Below, piece after piece: positions 18,494-23,812 of a stretch of DNA of 31,512 nt (positions are counted from its first letter, which is position 1; every line of letters begins with the position of its first letter). This stretch comes from Desulfurococcaceae archaeon UBA285. GTDB lineage: Archaea > Thermoproteota > Thermoprotei_A > Sulfolobales > Desulfurococcaceae. The stretch lies in NCBI GenBank assembly GCA_002495025.1, contig DADP01000018.1, positions 1 to 31,512 on the forward strand. Reading direction: 5' to 3'. The notes beneath the pieces were generated by a model that was not told the DNA's origin, did not search any database, and was given only the letters and a program-made list of their open reading frames with translations. The position numbers were made by a program, and so were the translations under genes.

Positions 18494-18509
18494 CGGGCTT
18501 GTGTAGATC

Positions 18510-18540
18510 AGTTTCCAGTGATCTCGCTGAACTGGAAACT
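18510..18540. repeat. Inverted repeat beside the att site
   Basis: AGTTTCCAG (18510-18518) and CTGGAAACT (18532-18540) form a perfect 9-bp inverted repeat with a 13-nt loop, 17 nt from the tRNA fragment. A competing hairpin GATCA/TGATC overlaps its left arm. It may be an arm-type site for the integrase or its accessory factor; this is inferred from position. Confidence 0.6.
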
Positions 18541-18568
18541 TATTACATTTCTGATTGACGTTTTTGAT

Positions 18569-18606
18569 TGTTTATGTGAGTGCGTTTTAACGCTTCTACA
18601 TAAACA
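18569..18606. repeat. 38-bp nested palindrome upstream of the integrase operon
   Basis: The outer arms TGTTTATGT and ACATAAACA (9 bp) and inner arms GCGTT and AACGC (5 bp, TT centre) share one centre, with 4-nt spacers GAGT and TTCT between. It ends 15 bp before the TATA element TTTATAAAC (18621-18629) of the next gene, so it could be an operator for integrase expression or a recombination accessory site. Confidence 0.65.
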
Positions 18607-18654
18607 CGTATAGAAGTTACTTTATAAACACTCTTAGATCCAGGTGGTGGGAGC

Positions 18655-18855
18655 GTGTCTCTAGAGGTTATTCTACTCAGGAAGGGCTCGGTTATAGATG
18701 TGGGGGAGAGGAGAGTTGCGAGGGTTGGGTCGAAGAAGGAGCGCTACCTTGTCTACCTCCCTGTGGAGAGGAACTATCTCTGGAGGAGGCTCTGGGAGAG
18801 CGGGAGGATACGCGTCTACATAGAGGTAGTAGACATCGCTGAGAGCAAGCAGTAG
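18655..18855 (+). CDS. Small element protein coupled to the integrase, possibly AbrB-like
   Basis: This 66-residue basic protein is beta-rich: VILLRKGSVIDVGERRVARVGSKKERYLVYLPVERNY, then WRRLWESGRIRVYIEVVD. The order of strands, the RVGS turn and the LVYLP segment recall AbrB/SpoVT swapped-hairpin DNA-binding proteins, but the match is loose. The GTG start has GGTGGTGGG just upstream and a TATA box TTTATAAAC about 30 nt before. Its TAG stop overlaps the GTG start of the integrase by one base (TAGTG), so the two are translationally coupled. That position suggests a recombination directionality factor or regulator of the integrase. Composition changes here to the more G+C-rich style of the element. 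Confidence 0.55.
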   Translation: MSLEVILLRKGSVIDVGERRVARVGSKKERYLVYLPVERNYLWRRLWESGRIRVYIEVVDIAESKQ

Positions 18856-20144
18856 TGGTGCCATCACAGTTGTCCTGGCGCGAGCTGGTGAACACTGAGG
18901 CTTTGGGCTCGGTCTCTAAGCGTCGATTGCTAGAGTTGCTCAAAGAGAAGCTTGGCTTTGAGAAAACATGTGAAGTCCTAGGGCTCTCTAAGACCACTTT
19001 GTATAGGTATCTAGCAGGCGAGCGGGACATACCTGCTAGTATTGTGAAAACAGTACTTGAATACCTGAGCGAGGATGAGTTCAGGAATGCTGTTGGGAAG
19101 ACAGAGTTGCTCAGGGTTTTAGGTGTCCTGAGGCATGATGGTACAATAGACTATTCTCTTGCACTTGAATTAATACAGCTCGCTCTTAGAGACCCCTACC
19201 TAAAGCAGATTATTCTGAGAACGGTTGTTCAGCGCTATAGAGAGGACCTGCGTAGAATGCTTGGAGCGTCTTTACCTGGGGTAAGGCTTGAGTGGAGTAG
19301 TGATTTCGAGGAATTTCTCAAAGAACACAAGAAGAGGAGGAGAGTAAGAGACCCCGAGACGCTAGCATATTATAAATCACTATTCAAAAAACACCTTGAG
19401 GGGAAAGAGCTATCAGAGGAGCTCGTGAGCTACGTGGTTAATCACCCGAACAAGTGGCTTAGAAACGTGTTCAGGCACTATGTTCAATACTTGTTCTACA
19501 AGAGAGTGATCGACCCGGAGACCTGGGGGTGGCTTATCGAAGTAGTGCCGTCCCGTAGATATAGGCTTGATGTTAGACCATACCAAATCACGCTGGAAGA
19601 CGTTAGGAAGACCTTGAACTTCTTGAGAGAGCACCATGAGCTATACTACGTGCTCTACAGGCTGATGCTGGAGTCAGGAGCTAGATTCGAGCACGTACTG
19701 GAGATGCTCAGAAGCTGGAGCCCAGGGAAGATGGTGTTCATAGAGTCTATAGAGCTGGAGACGGAGAAGCTAGTTTGCTTCGAGGACAGAGGCTTCTGTA
19801 GATACTACCTGGGGCTAAGGGGGCATCAGAAGCCTTGTGAATGGCTATACCTCTCTATCAATACTCTTAAGCAAATTGAAGAACACGCCCCAATAGAGAT
19901 ATCGAGGCACGCTGTGAGGAAGTACGCTAAGAGACATGGCTTGCTTTTGCCTAAGATGATGCGTAAGGTAGCCTGGAGGCTCATGATCCAGGTAATACCT
20001 AGAGAGGTGGCTAGGTTTATCCAGAGCAGGTTCGGGGAGCTCAAGATAAGTGAGGCGAGGTATGAGGATCTGCTCTCAGAGGCTGATGAATACTACTCCA
20101 GGTATCTGGAGAAGCTGAGAGAGGTGGAAAAAGATAGTGGTTAA
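18855..20144 (+). CDS. int: SSV-type archaeal tyrosine recombinase (integrase)
   Basis: This 429-residue site-specific recombinase inserts and excises the element. The catalytic residues fit the known SSV1 integrase set in order and spacing: Arg277 (SGARFEHV), Lys305 (ETEKLV), Lys367-x-x-Arg370 (LPKMMRKVAW), Arg392 (FIQSRFGE) and nucleophile Tyr403 (SEARYEDL). An N-terminal helix-turn-helix (residues about 35-62, CEVLGLSKTTLYRYLAGERDIP) precedes the core-binding domain at about 140-225. The gene is complete, not split by the att site as in SSV1; the tRNA fragment lies 360 bp upstream. It overlaps the small gene before it by one base and the minus-strand gene after it by four. Its sequence is richer in G+C than the host genes to the left. 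Confidence 0.92.
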   Translation: MVPSQLSWRELVNTEALGSVSKRRLLELLKEKLGFEKTCEVLGLSKTTLYRYLAGERDIPASIVKTVLEYLSEDEFRNAVGKTELLRVLGVLRHDGTIDYSLALELIQLALRDPYLKQIILRTVVQRYREDLRRMLGASLPGVRLEWSSDFEEFLKEHKKRRRVRDPETLAYYKSLFKKHLEGKELSEELVSYVVNHPNKWLRNVFRHYVQYLFYKRVIDPETWGWLIEVVPSRRYRLDVRPYQITLEDVRKTLNFLREHHELYYVLYRLMLESGARFEHVLEMLRSWSPGKMVFIESIELETEKLVCFEDRGFCRYYLGLRGHQKPCEWLYLSINTLKQIEEHAPIEISRHAVRKYAKRHGLLLPKMMRKVAWRLMIQVIPREVARFIQSRFGELKISEARYEDLLSEADEYYSRYLEKLREVEKDSG

Positions 20145-20488
20145 AGAAGATCTCTTATCTCCAGCTCTAATTCCTTGTCCTCAAGTTCTTGAGCAAGCTT
20201 CTTTGTCTCATCTATTATTGGTTTTATCCATGGATACTTCTCCGCTAAGGAGAGCTTCTCGCTTAATTTAACTATTTTTCTCAACCCGCTTGATGATTCT
20301 GCCTCTAGGAATAATTGATACAGCACCATGAGCTCCCTGGGGGTTTCGAGTGGATTTCGCGAATGCCTGTATATAGTCTCCATCGCGCGTAGCTTGAAAA
20401 CCTTGAGTTTATAATCGTATTCAAAAACTTTCGCAACGTGCTTTTCTAGTTCACTGATTTGTTCTCTACGTGTTAAGGCCTGGGTCAT
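20141..20488 (-). CDS. Helical hypothetical protein of the element
   Basis: This 115-residue protein is almost wholly helical and charged. It opens with an EQISELEKHVAKVFEYDYKLKVFKLRAMETIYRH stretch and ends in a strongly acidic and basic segment (DETKKLAQELEDKELELEIRDLL) that could form a coiled coil. There is no membrane segment or known motif. The ATG start has GGGTGG 4-5 nt upstream, and a TATA-like TTTAAAAAC lies about 35-45 nt upstream on the minus strand, next to the TTTACGG motif at 20533. It converges on and overlaps the integrase gene by four bases, a compact arrangement usual in small mobile elements. I do not recognise the family. Confidence 0.6.
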   Translation of the reverse strand: MTQALTRREQISELEKHVAKVFEYDYKLKVFKLRAMETIYRHSRNPLETPRELMVLYQLFLEAESSSGLRKIVKLSEKLSLAEKYPWIKPIIDETKKLAQELEDKELELEIRDLL

Positions 20489-20532
20489 TCAACCACCCTG
20501 TTTTCAATTTTGCGGTTTGGGGGTTTTTAAAC

Positions 20533-20559
20533 TTTACGGTTTTACGTAAATACGGTAAA
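20533..20559. promoter_or_regulatory. Element-wide TTTACGG operator, copy 1
   Basis: The block holds TTTACGG (20533-20539), a palindrome TTTACGTAAA (20541-20550) and an inverted TACGGTAAA (20551-20559). It lies between the divergent genes at 20488 (minus) and 20632 (plus), beside the TATA-like element of the minus gene. The same words recur at 21088-21134 and 26247-26261. Confidence 0.6.
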
Positions 20560-20608
20560 TCATATTCTAGAACGACACTTTCACTAAGGGGTCTCGGCTT
20601 TAAGCTCC

Positions 20609-20625
20609 CCCCGGTAATACCGGGG
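20609..20625. repeat. Palindrome overlapping a ribosome binding site
   Basis: CCCCGGTAATACCGGGG is a perfect 8-bp inverted repeat around one A. Its right arm is part of the GGGGAG ribosome binding site of the 55-residue gene starting at 20632, so either a protein bound to the DNA or an RNA hairpin would limit expression of that gene. Confidence 0.55.
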
Positions 20626-20631
20626 AGATGC

Positions 20632-20799
20632 ATGAGCAATGTCTGTGATAAAGCCCATGCAATGATCTTGCTGAGCTATGTTCAGAGGAGGATTGCGAAG
20701 CAGTGTAGAGAGAAAGACATAGAGTGTGCACTAGAGGAGAGTGAAAAAATAAAGGCATCTATCGAGGAGATCCTCGTAAACGAGATCTCCACTCTATGA
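20632..20799 (+). CDS. Small helical hypothetical protein (55 residues)
   Basis: This 55-residue protein starts at ATG 20632, with GGGGAG 5 nt upstream. It is predicted helical throughout (SYVQRRIAKQCREKDIECALEESEKIKASIEEILV) with three Cys and no membrane segment. The last six bases overlap the convergent winged-helix gene. A longer reading frame extends upstream but would cross the operator region and palindrome, so the short start is preferred. No family recognised. Its size and setting among regulators suggest a small DNA- or protein-binding accessory factor, but that is only context. Confidence 0.5.
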   Translation: MSNVCDKAHAMILLSYVQRRIAKQCREKDIECALEESEKIKASIEEILVNEISTL

Positions 20800-21036
20800 C
20801 GAGAAGCACTTGAGCAAGCACTCGCCCCTCGTGGTTTTCACGCATACTTTTTTCAGGAACGGTGCTTTAACCGTCTTCACCTCCGCCAGCCCGAGCTCTT
20901 CGAGAGCAGTAACGTAGTCGCTTACAGTAGCTACTCTTATATTCAGCTTCTCGGCTATGTCGCTTATAGATGACTCGCCATCGCATGCTTTCAGAATATC
21001 AATCAACCGCTTGAACGTCTCAACGGTTCTCTGCAT
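20794..21036 (-). CDS. Winged-helix transcription regulator
   Basis: This 80-residue protein has a clear helix-turn-helix: LIDILKACDGESSISDIAEKLNIRVATVSDYVTALEELGLAEVKTV, which covers helix 1, the HTH and the start of the wing of an ArsR/MarR-like winged helix. The short C-terminus carries three Cys (KVCVKTTRGECLLKC), which could sense redox or metal. I chose ATG at 21036 because GGTGG lies 6 nt upstream and the TATA box TTATATAA (21051-21058) lies just before it; a start at 21072 would place the promoter inside the gene. It is transcribed away from the RHH-like gene, with the 46-bp nested dyad between them, so it is one of two candidates to bind that operator. Confidence 0.75.
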   Translation of the reverse strand: MQRTVETFKRLIDILKACDGESSISDIAEKLNIRVATVSDYVTALEELGLAEVKTVKAPFLKKVCVKTTRGECLLKCFSS

Positions 21037-21088
21037 GAACGCCACCACGTTTATATAATTAATTCGCATCACACTTATATATTATTCT

Positions 21089-21134
21089 TACGGTTTTATG
21101 ACTTTACGTATTATCGTAAAATTTAAAAACCGTA
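21089..21134. promoter_or_regulatory. Element-wide TTTACGG operator, copy 2: 46-bp nested dyad
   Basis: The outer arms TACGGTTTT (21089-21097) and AAAACCGTA (21126-21134), and the inner arms TTTACG (21103-21108) and CGTAAA (21115-21120), all share the centre 21111.5. That is 15 matched base pairs in two concentric inverted repeats. It sits between the TATA box of the winged-helix gene (minus) and overlaps the AATTTAAAAAC TATA-like element of the RHH-like gene (plus), so a protein bound here should repress or coordinate both. Confidence 0.7.
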
Positions 21135-21154
21135 TTTATGATAATACAATATAA

Positions 21155-21418
21155 ATGGTGGTGTGCGTGAAGGTCAAAGCATCAACAATGATTGATAAAT
21201 CCCTGTGGGCGGAGATCAAGAAGATGGCAACTCTCTCGGACAAGCCCGCGGGAAGAATCGCAGAGGCAGGCTTGAAGCTATTATTAATCATTGCGAAGAC
21301 CGGTGTCCCCGACGACCTGGGAGCACTCCTCCAAGTGCACGACACCGAGCTATTGAACACGCTTAGAGAGCTACACGAGGCGTGGAGAAGTGCAGAGGCT
21401 GGTGTACGAGTACAGTGA
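21155..21418 (+). CDS. Ribbon-helix-helix-like DNA-binding protein
   Basis: This protein of up to 87 residues has an N-terminal strand (VKVKASTMI) followed by two helices (DKSLWAEIKKMATLSDKPAGRIAEAGLKLLL), the MetJ/Arc ribbon-helix-helix pattern of plasmid and virus repressors. A helical tail (LLQVHDTELLNTLRELHEAW) follows. Two starts are possible: ATG at 21155, which would be nearly leaderless relative to the TATA-like element at about 21120-21130, or GTG at 21167 with GGTGGTG just before it. RHH dimers bind short inverted or direct repeats, so this is the best candidate ligand for the TTTACGG boxes. The next gene overlaps its end by 29 nt, so they form one transcript. Confidence 0.6.
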   Translation: MVVCVKVKASTMIDKSLWAEIKKMATLSDKPAGRIAEAGLKLLLIIAKTGVPDDLGALLQVHDTELLNTLRELHEAWRSAEAGVRVQ

Positions 21419-21926
21419 AGGATACGTCGTGGATGCTGAAACAGGCGAAGTCGTCGACAGGATATACGACTACTCTCCGCCTAGACCGAGGAGCGATGAC
21501 AGCGCAGTAGCTGAGAACAAAAAAAGAGTCAGGGTGCCGGGTAAAGGGCTTGGGAAGCTCATCAAAGCGTACAGGAGGCTCGTGGAATATGAGAAACGGG
21601 GCTACATCGTGGACTACGAGAAGGCGTTGTCGAATAAAATGATCAAAACGCTCGTGCATGAAAGAAGCGTGAAAGCAGAGAAGTACTTCGCCGAGAAGGG
21701 TCTCCTGGACAAGCTCTCGAAGATAGTTGAGGATCTCGATGCCCGGGGCGTGACATCGGGGATGTCATTCAGGGGCAGGCTCGCTTTCGCTTACATAGTT
21801 TATAAGTTGGCGAGGGGGGAGACGCCCAAATATAGTGATGTACGCGGCATAGTATCCGAGTCCACCTTCAGAAGGATTAGGAGCAAGGCTCGGTGCTTTA
21901 TCCAGCACGCTGTAGAGCAACCTTAG
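21390..21926 (+). CDS. TFB-like mini transcription factor with one cyclin-type repeat
   Basis: This 178-residue protein resembles archaeal transcription factor B in two places. The start, EGYVVDAETGEVVDRIYDYSPPRPR (residues 10-34), follows the TFB zinc-ribbon and B-reader pattern (V-x-D-x-x-x-G-E-V-V) but without any of the zinc cysteines. The end, LAFAYIVYKLARGETPKYSDVRGIVSESTFRRIRSKA (about 130-168), matches the last helices of a TFB cyclin repeat, including the helix-turn-helix. The middle region is helical and basic. So it looks like a reduced TFB with one cyclin repeat, about half normal length, perhaps steering host RNA polymerase to element promoters or acting as an inhibitor. The start is GTG at 21390, overlapping the RHH-like gene by 29 nt; GTG at 21402 is an alternative. 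The homology is read by eye and needs profile confirmation. Confidence 0.45.
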   Translation: MQRLVYEYSEGYVVDAETGEVVDRIYDYSPPRPRSDDSAVAENKKRVRVPGKGLGKLIKAYRRLVEYEKRGYIVDYEKALSNKMIKTLVHERSVKAEKYFAEKGLLDKLSKIVEDLDARGVTSGMSFRGRLAFAYIVYKLARGETPKYSDVRGIVSESTFRRIRSKARCFIQHAVEQP

Positions 21927-21945
21927 TTCTTTTTTCTTCTTTCAC
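21927..21945 (+). terminator. T-rich terminator between convergent genes
   Basis: TTCTTTTTTCTTCTTTCAC directly follows the TFB-like gene and precedes the end of the convergent membrane-protein gene at 21947. Confidence 0.5.
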
Positions 21946-21946
21946 A

Positions 21947-23812
21947 CTACTCCTCTTCGCGCATAACCAGCTCGAAGCTGCAGAACACTGTGTTCTGCCA
22001 TGGGTCATATAGAACAATGTATCCACTCCCGGTTTTTTCATAGAGGTTTACGGGTAATTGCCAAAGCCCCGGTATATCATTGATGTATGCGAGGATGGTC
22101 ATGGTCTCCTTGCTCATGCCAGCGTAGCGTGTTGTAGCGTTCTTCAACTCGTGCTCTACACGTAGCTCTGATAGAATCATGCTTAAAACACTTGTTTTCT
22201 CGCTCGGAGACCCTTTTCCCGTGACCAAGACCTCTCTGATCGCGAGCACGGGGTTCGCGGAGGCATTGTTCTCAATCGTCGTGGTGCTCGATAGTATCAT
22301 CGCTGAAAGAAGGTATCTGTACGCGTCTTTGTACTCACTTATCGTTTTCACAACGGACTCAATGGTTTTGGCGGTTGCATTGGCATATGCTTTCGCCAAC
22401 CAGTATTCGCCGGGATGCGGGCTGAGGGATTCCCTCACCGCCGTGATATTAACCATGGGTGGATTGATCAAGGTGATGTTGAGCCTTGGCTTGATGTACG
22501 CGTCGCCCCTCCACTCCGTGAATTCACGCGTGATCTCGACGACCGGGTTCAATGTATCATACGTTATGTTCAACTGCACAGCCCTCCTCGTTATGTTCAC
22601 GCCGCTGTAAGCTAAACCATGAAACAACAGGTCATTATAAAGCTCGATCACGTCTTCAGCAGTGAACACAAGCGTGCCCCTCGCTGGATTTAATGCATCA
22701 ACATACATGCTCACGGGGTAGGGGTTCACCGAGATAACAGCGTTGTTTAGCTTCAAAACCGGGTTCAACCCAGTATACGGAGTGTAGGAGACGTATCCGT
22801 TGATTCGATACGACAGCGCCTTCACGCCCCTGGATGCATAGTTGCTCGATATATCTGCATCGTATACTACCTCAACATACGTCTCGTTTATAGATTGATA
22901 ATACACTATTGGTTTAACATGTAAAGAGACCTTGGCTAGAGCGTAACCCATGAAGTCCCCAAGCGATCTCTCGACGTAGAGATCCCCGTTTAACGGATTA
23001 AAGTAATATTCCTCGGTGCCCGAGATGCTCGTGTATCCAGTTGAATTGCTTAATGCAAGGTAATAGTGGAACGTTATTCTATATGTATTAACCTTCACGC
23101 AGTAAAATACGTCCCCGATGACGTAGCATCCTTTATCAGTAGAATCGATAGAATCGATCAAAGCGTTATGCCATGCGTACGAATACCCCCTCACATATGT
23201 GTGTTCATATATTGACATGTTATACGAGAACGAGATGTTGAATGAGGGTAGATATGTTAATGCAAGCCTCGTCGTAGTTAAAACACCCATGGGGGATTCA
23301 ACGTAATCCACTCCAACGCTACTCGTATTCGATAGGAGAAGTGGTTCAACCGGGTTCACGTGGAGCCATGCATGGCTCAAGCACTTTGTTCTTTCGCCCA
23401 CCCACTCCTCCCCTTGATGATCACTGTATGGTAGCGGAGCCACCACGTATCTCTTGGACTCAACACCGAGTCCAACCGGGAAGAGAGCTAGGTATGTTGC
23501 AAGAGACTTATAGTAGAGCACCGGGTCCACGAAGCCTGCATCGCCCCTTATAATTGGCAGAAGGCTTTCATTAGTTGTCTTCTCGCCGCCGCGTTTGATA
23601 TCATCCTCGTCGAGGTAGAGATTCAGTGAATCAACATCTGGATAAATCATTGTCTTGTTCACGCAACCGGGTTCGCCTGTTAGCCGGGTATCCAAATTTG
23701 GAAACATGAACCGTGAGCTCGGCAACCGGGTTTCCCTCGGAAGCATTGAGAGAACTGCGCCCAGCGTGATTATGAGGGCTGTGAGCCACGCTAGCAACCT
23801 GAGGTAGCTCAC
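21947..23812 (-). CDS. Membrane-anchored extracellular protein, possibly transglutaminase-like and inactive
   Basis: This is a 621-residue protein with one N-terminal hydrophobic segment (LLAWLTALIITLGAVLSML, residues about 5-23) and a large outside part rich in Tyr, Asn and Thr and many N-glycosylation sequons. The middle is beta-rich. The C-terminal 120 residues (REVLVTGKGSPSEKTSVLSMILSEL ... GYIVLYDPW) follow the spacing of a transglutaminase/papain-like core, but the usual catalytic Cys after the G-x-G turn is Ser, and no HxW-type histidine is visible, so it is probably non-catalytic if the match holds. I chose GTG at 23812: GGTGG lies 5 nt upstream and the start overlaps the previous stop as GTGA. 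It is the last gene of a three-gene operon and may form part of an envelope or mating-pair structure. Confidence 0.6.
   Translation of the reverse strand: MSYLRLLAWLTALIITLGAVLSMLPRETRLPSSRFMFPNLDTRLTGEPGCVNKTMIYPDVDSLNLYLDEDDIKRGGEKTTNESLLPIIRGDAGFVDPVLYYKSLATYLALFPVGLGVESKRYVVAPLPYSDHQGEEWVGERTKCLSHAWLHVNPVEPLLLSNTSSVGVDYVESPMGVLTTTRLALTYLPSFNISFSYNMSIYEHTYVRGYSYAWHNALIDSIDSTDKGCYVIGDVFYCVKVNTYRITFHYYLALSNSTGYTSISGTEEYYFNPLNGDLYVERSLGDFMGYALAKVSLHVKPIVYYQSINETYVEVVYDADISSNYASRGVKALSYRINGYVSYTPYTGLNPVLKLNNAVISVNPYPVSMYVDALNPARGTLVFTAEDVIELYNDLLFHGLAYSGVNITRRAVQLNITYDTLNPVVEITREFTEWRGDAYIKPRLNITLINPPMVNITAVRESLSPHPGEYWLAKAYANATAKTIESVVKTISEYKDAYRYLLSAMILSSTTTIENNASANPVLAIREVLVTGKGSPSEKTSVLSMILSELRVEHELKNATTRYAGMSKETMTILAYINDIPGLWQLPVNLYEKTGSGYIVLYDPWQNTVFCSFELVMREEE

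Noticed and set aside
18449..18500. The tRNA-Arg fragment as the 3' half of a trans-spliced split tRNA, known in some Desulfurococcales.
   Set aside because: The anticodon loop C-T-CCG-G-A is continuous in the fragment, whereas halves split at 37/38 would not carry the anticodon on the 3' piece. No close promoter is visible on the minus strand, and an integrase gene lies beside it. An att remnant is simpler.
18416..18613. Open frame over the tRNA-Arg fragment and palindromes.
   Set aside because: Same kind of artefact (RRDLNPGLP peptide from antisense tRNA); the region is the att site.
20470..20631. Upstream extension of the 55-residue protein to a 109-residue frame.
   Set aside because: It would translate through the TTTACGG operator and the palindrome; the ATG at 20632 has the ribosome binding site.
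22179..22610. Long open frames antisense to the 621- and 694-residue proteins, including 22179-22610 and 24245-24742 on the plus strand.
   Set aside because: They are shadows of G+C-rich coding sequence on the other strand; no start signals or recognisable domains, and the minus-strand genes are tightly coupled.
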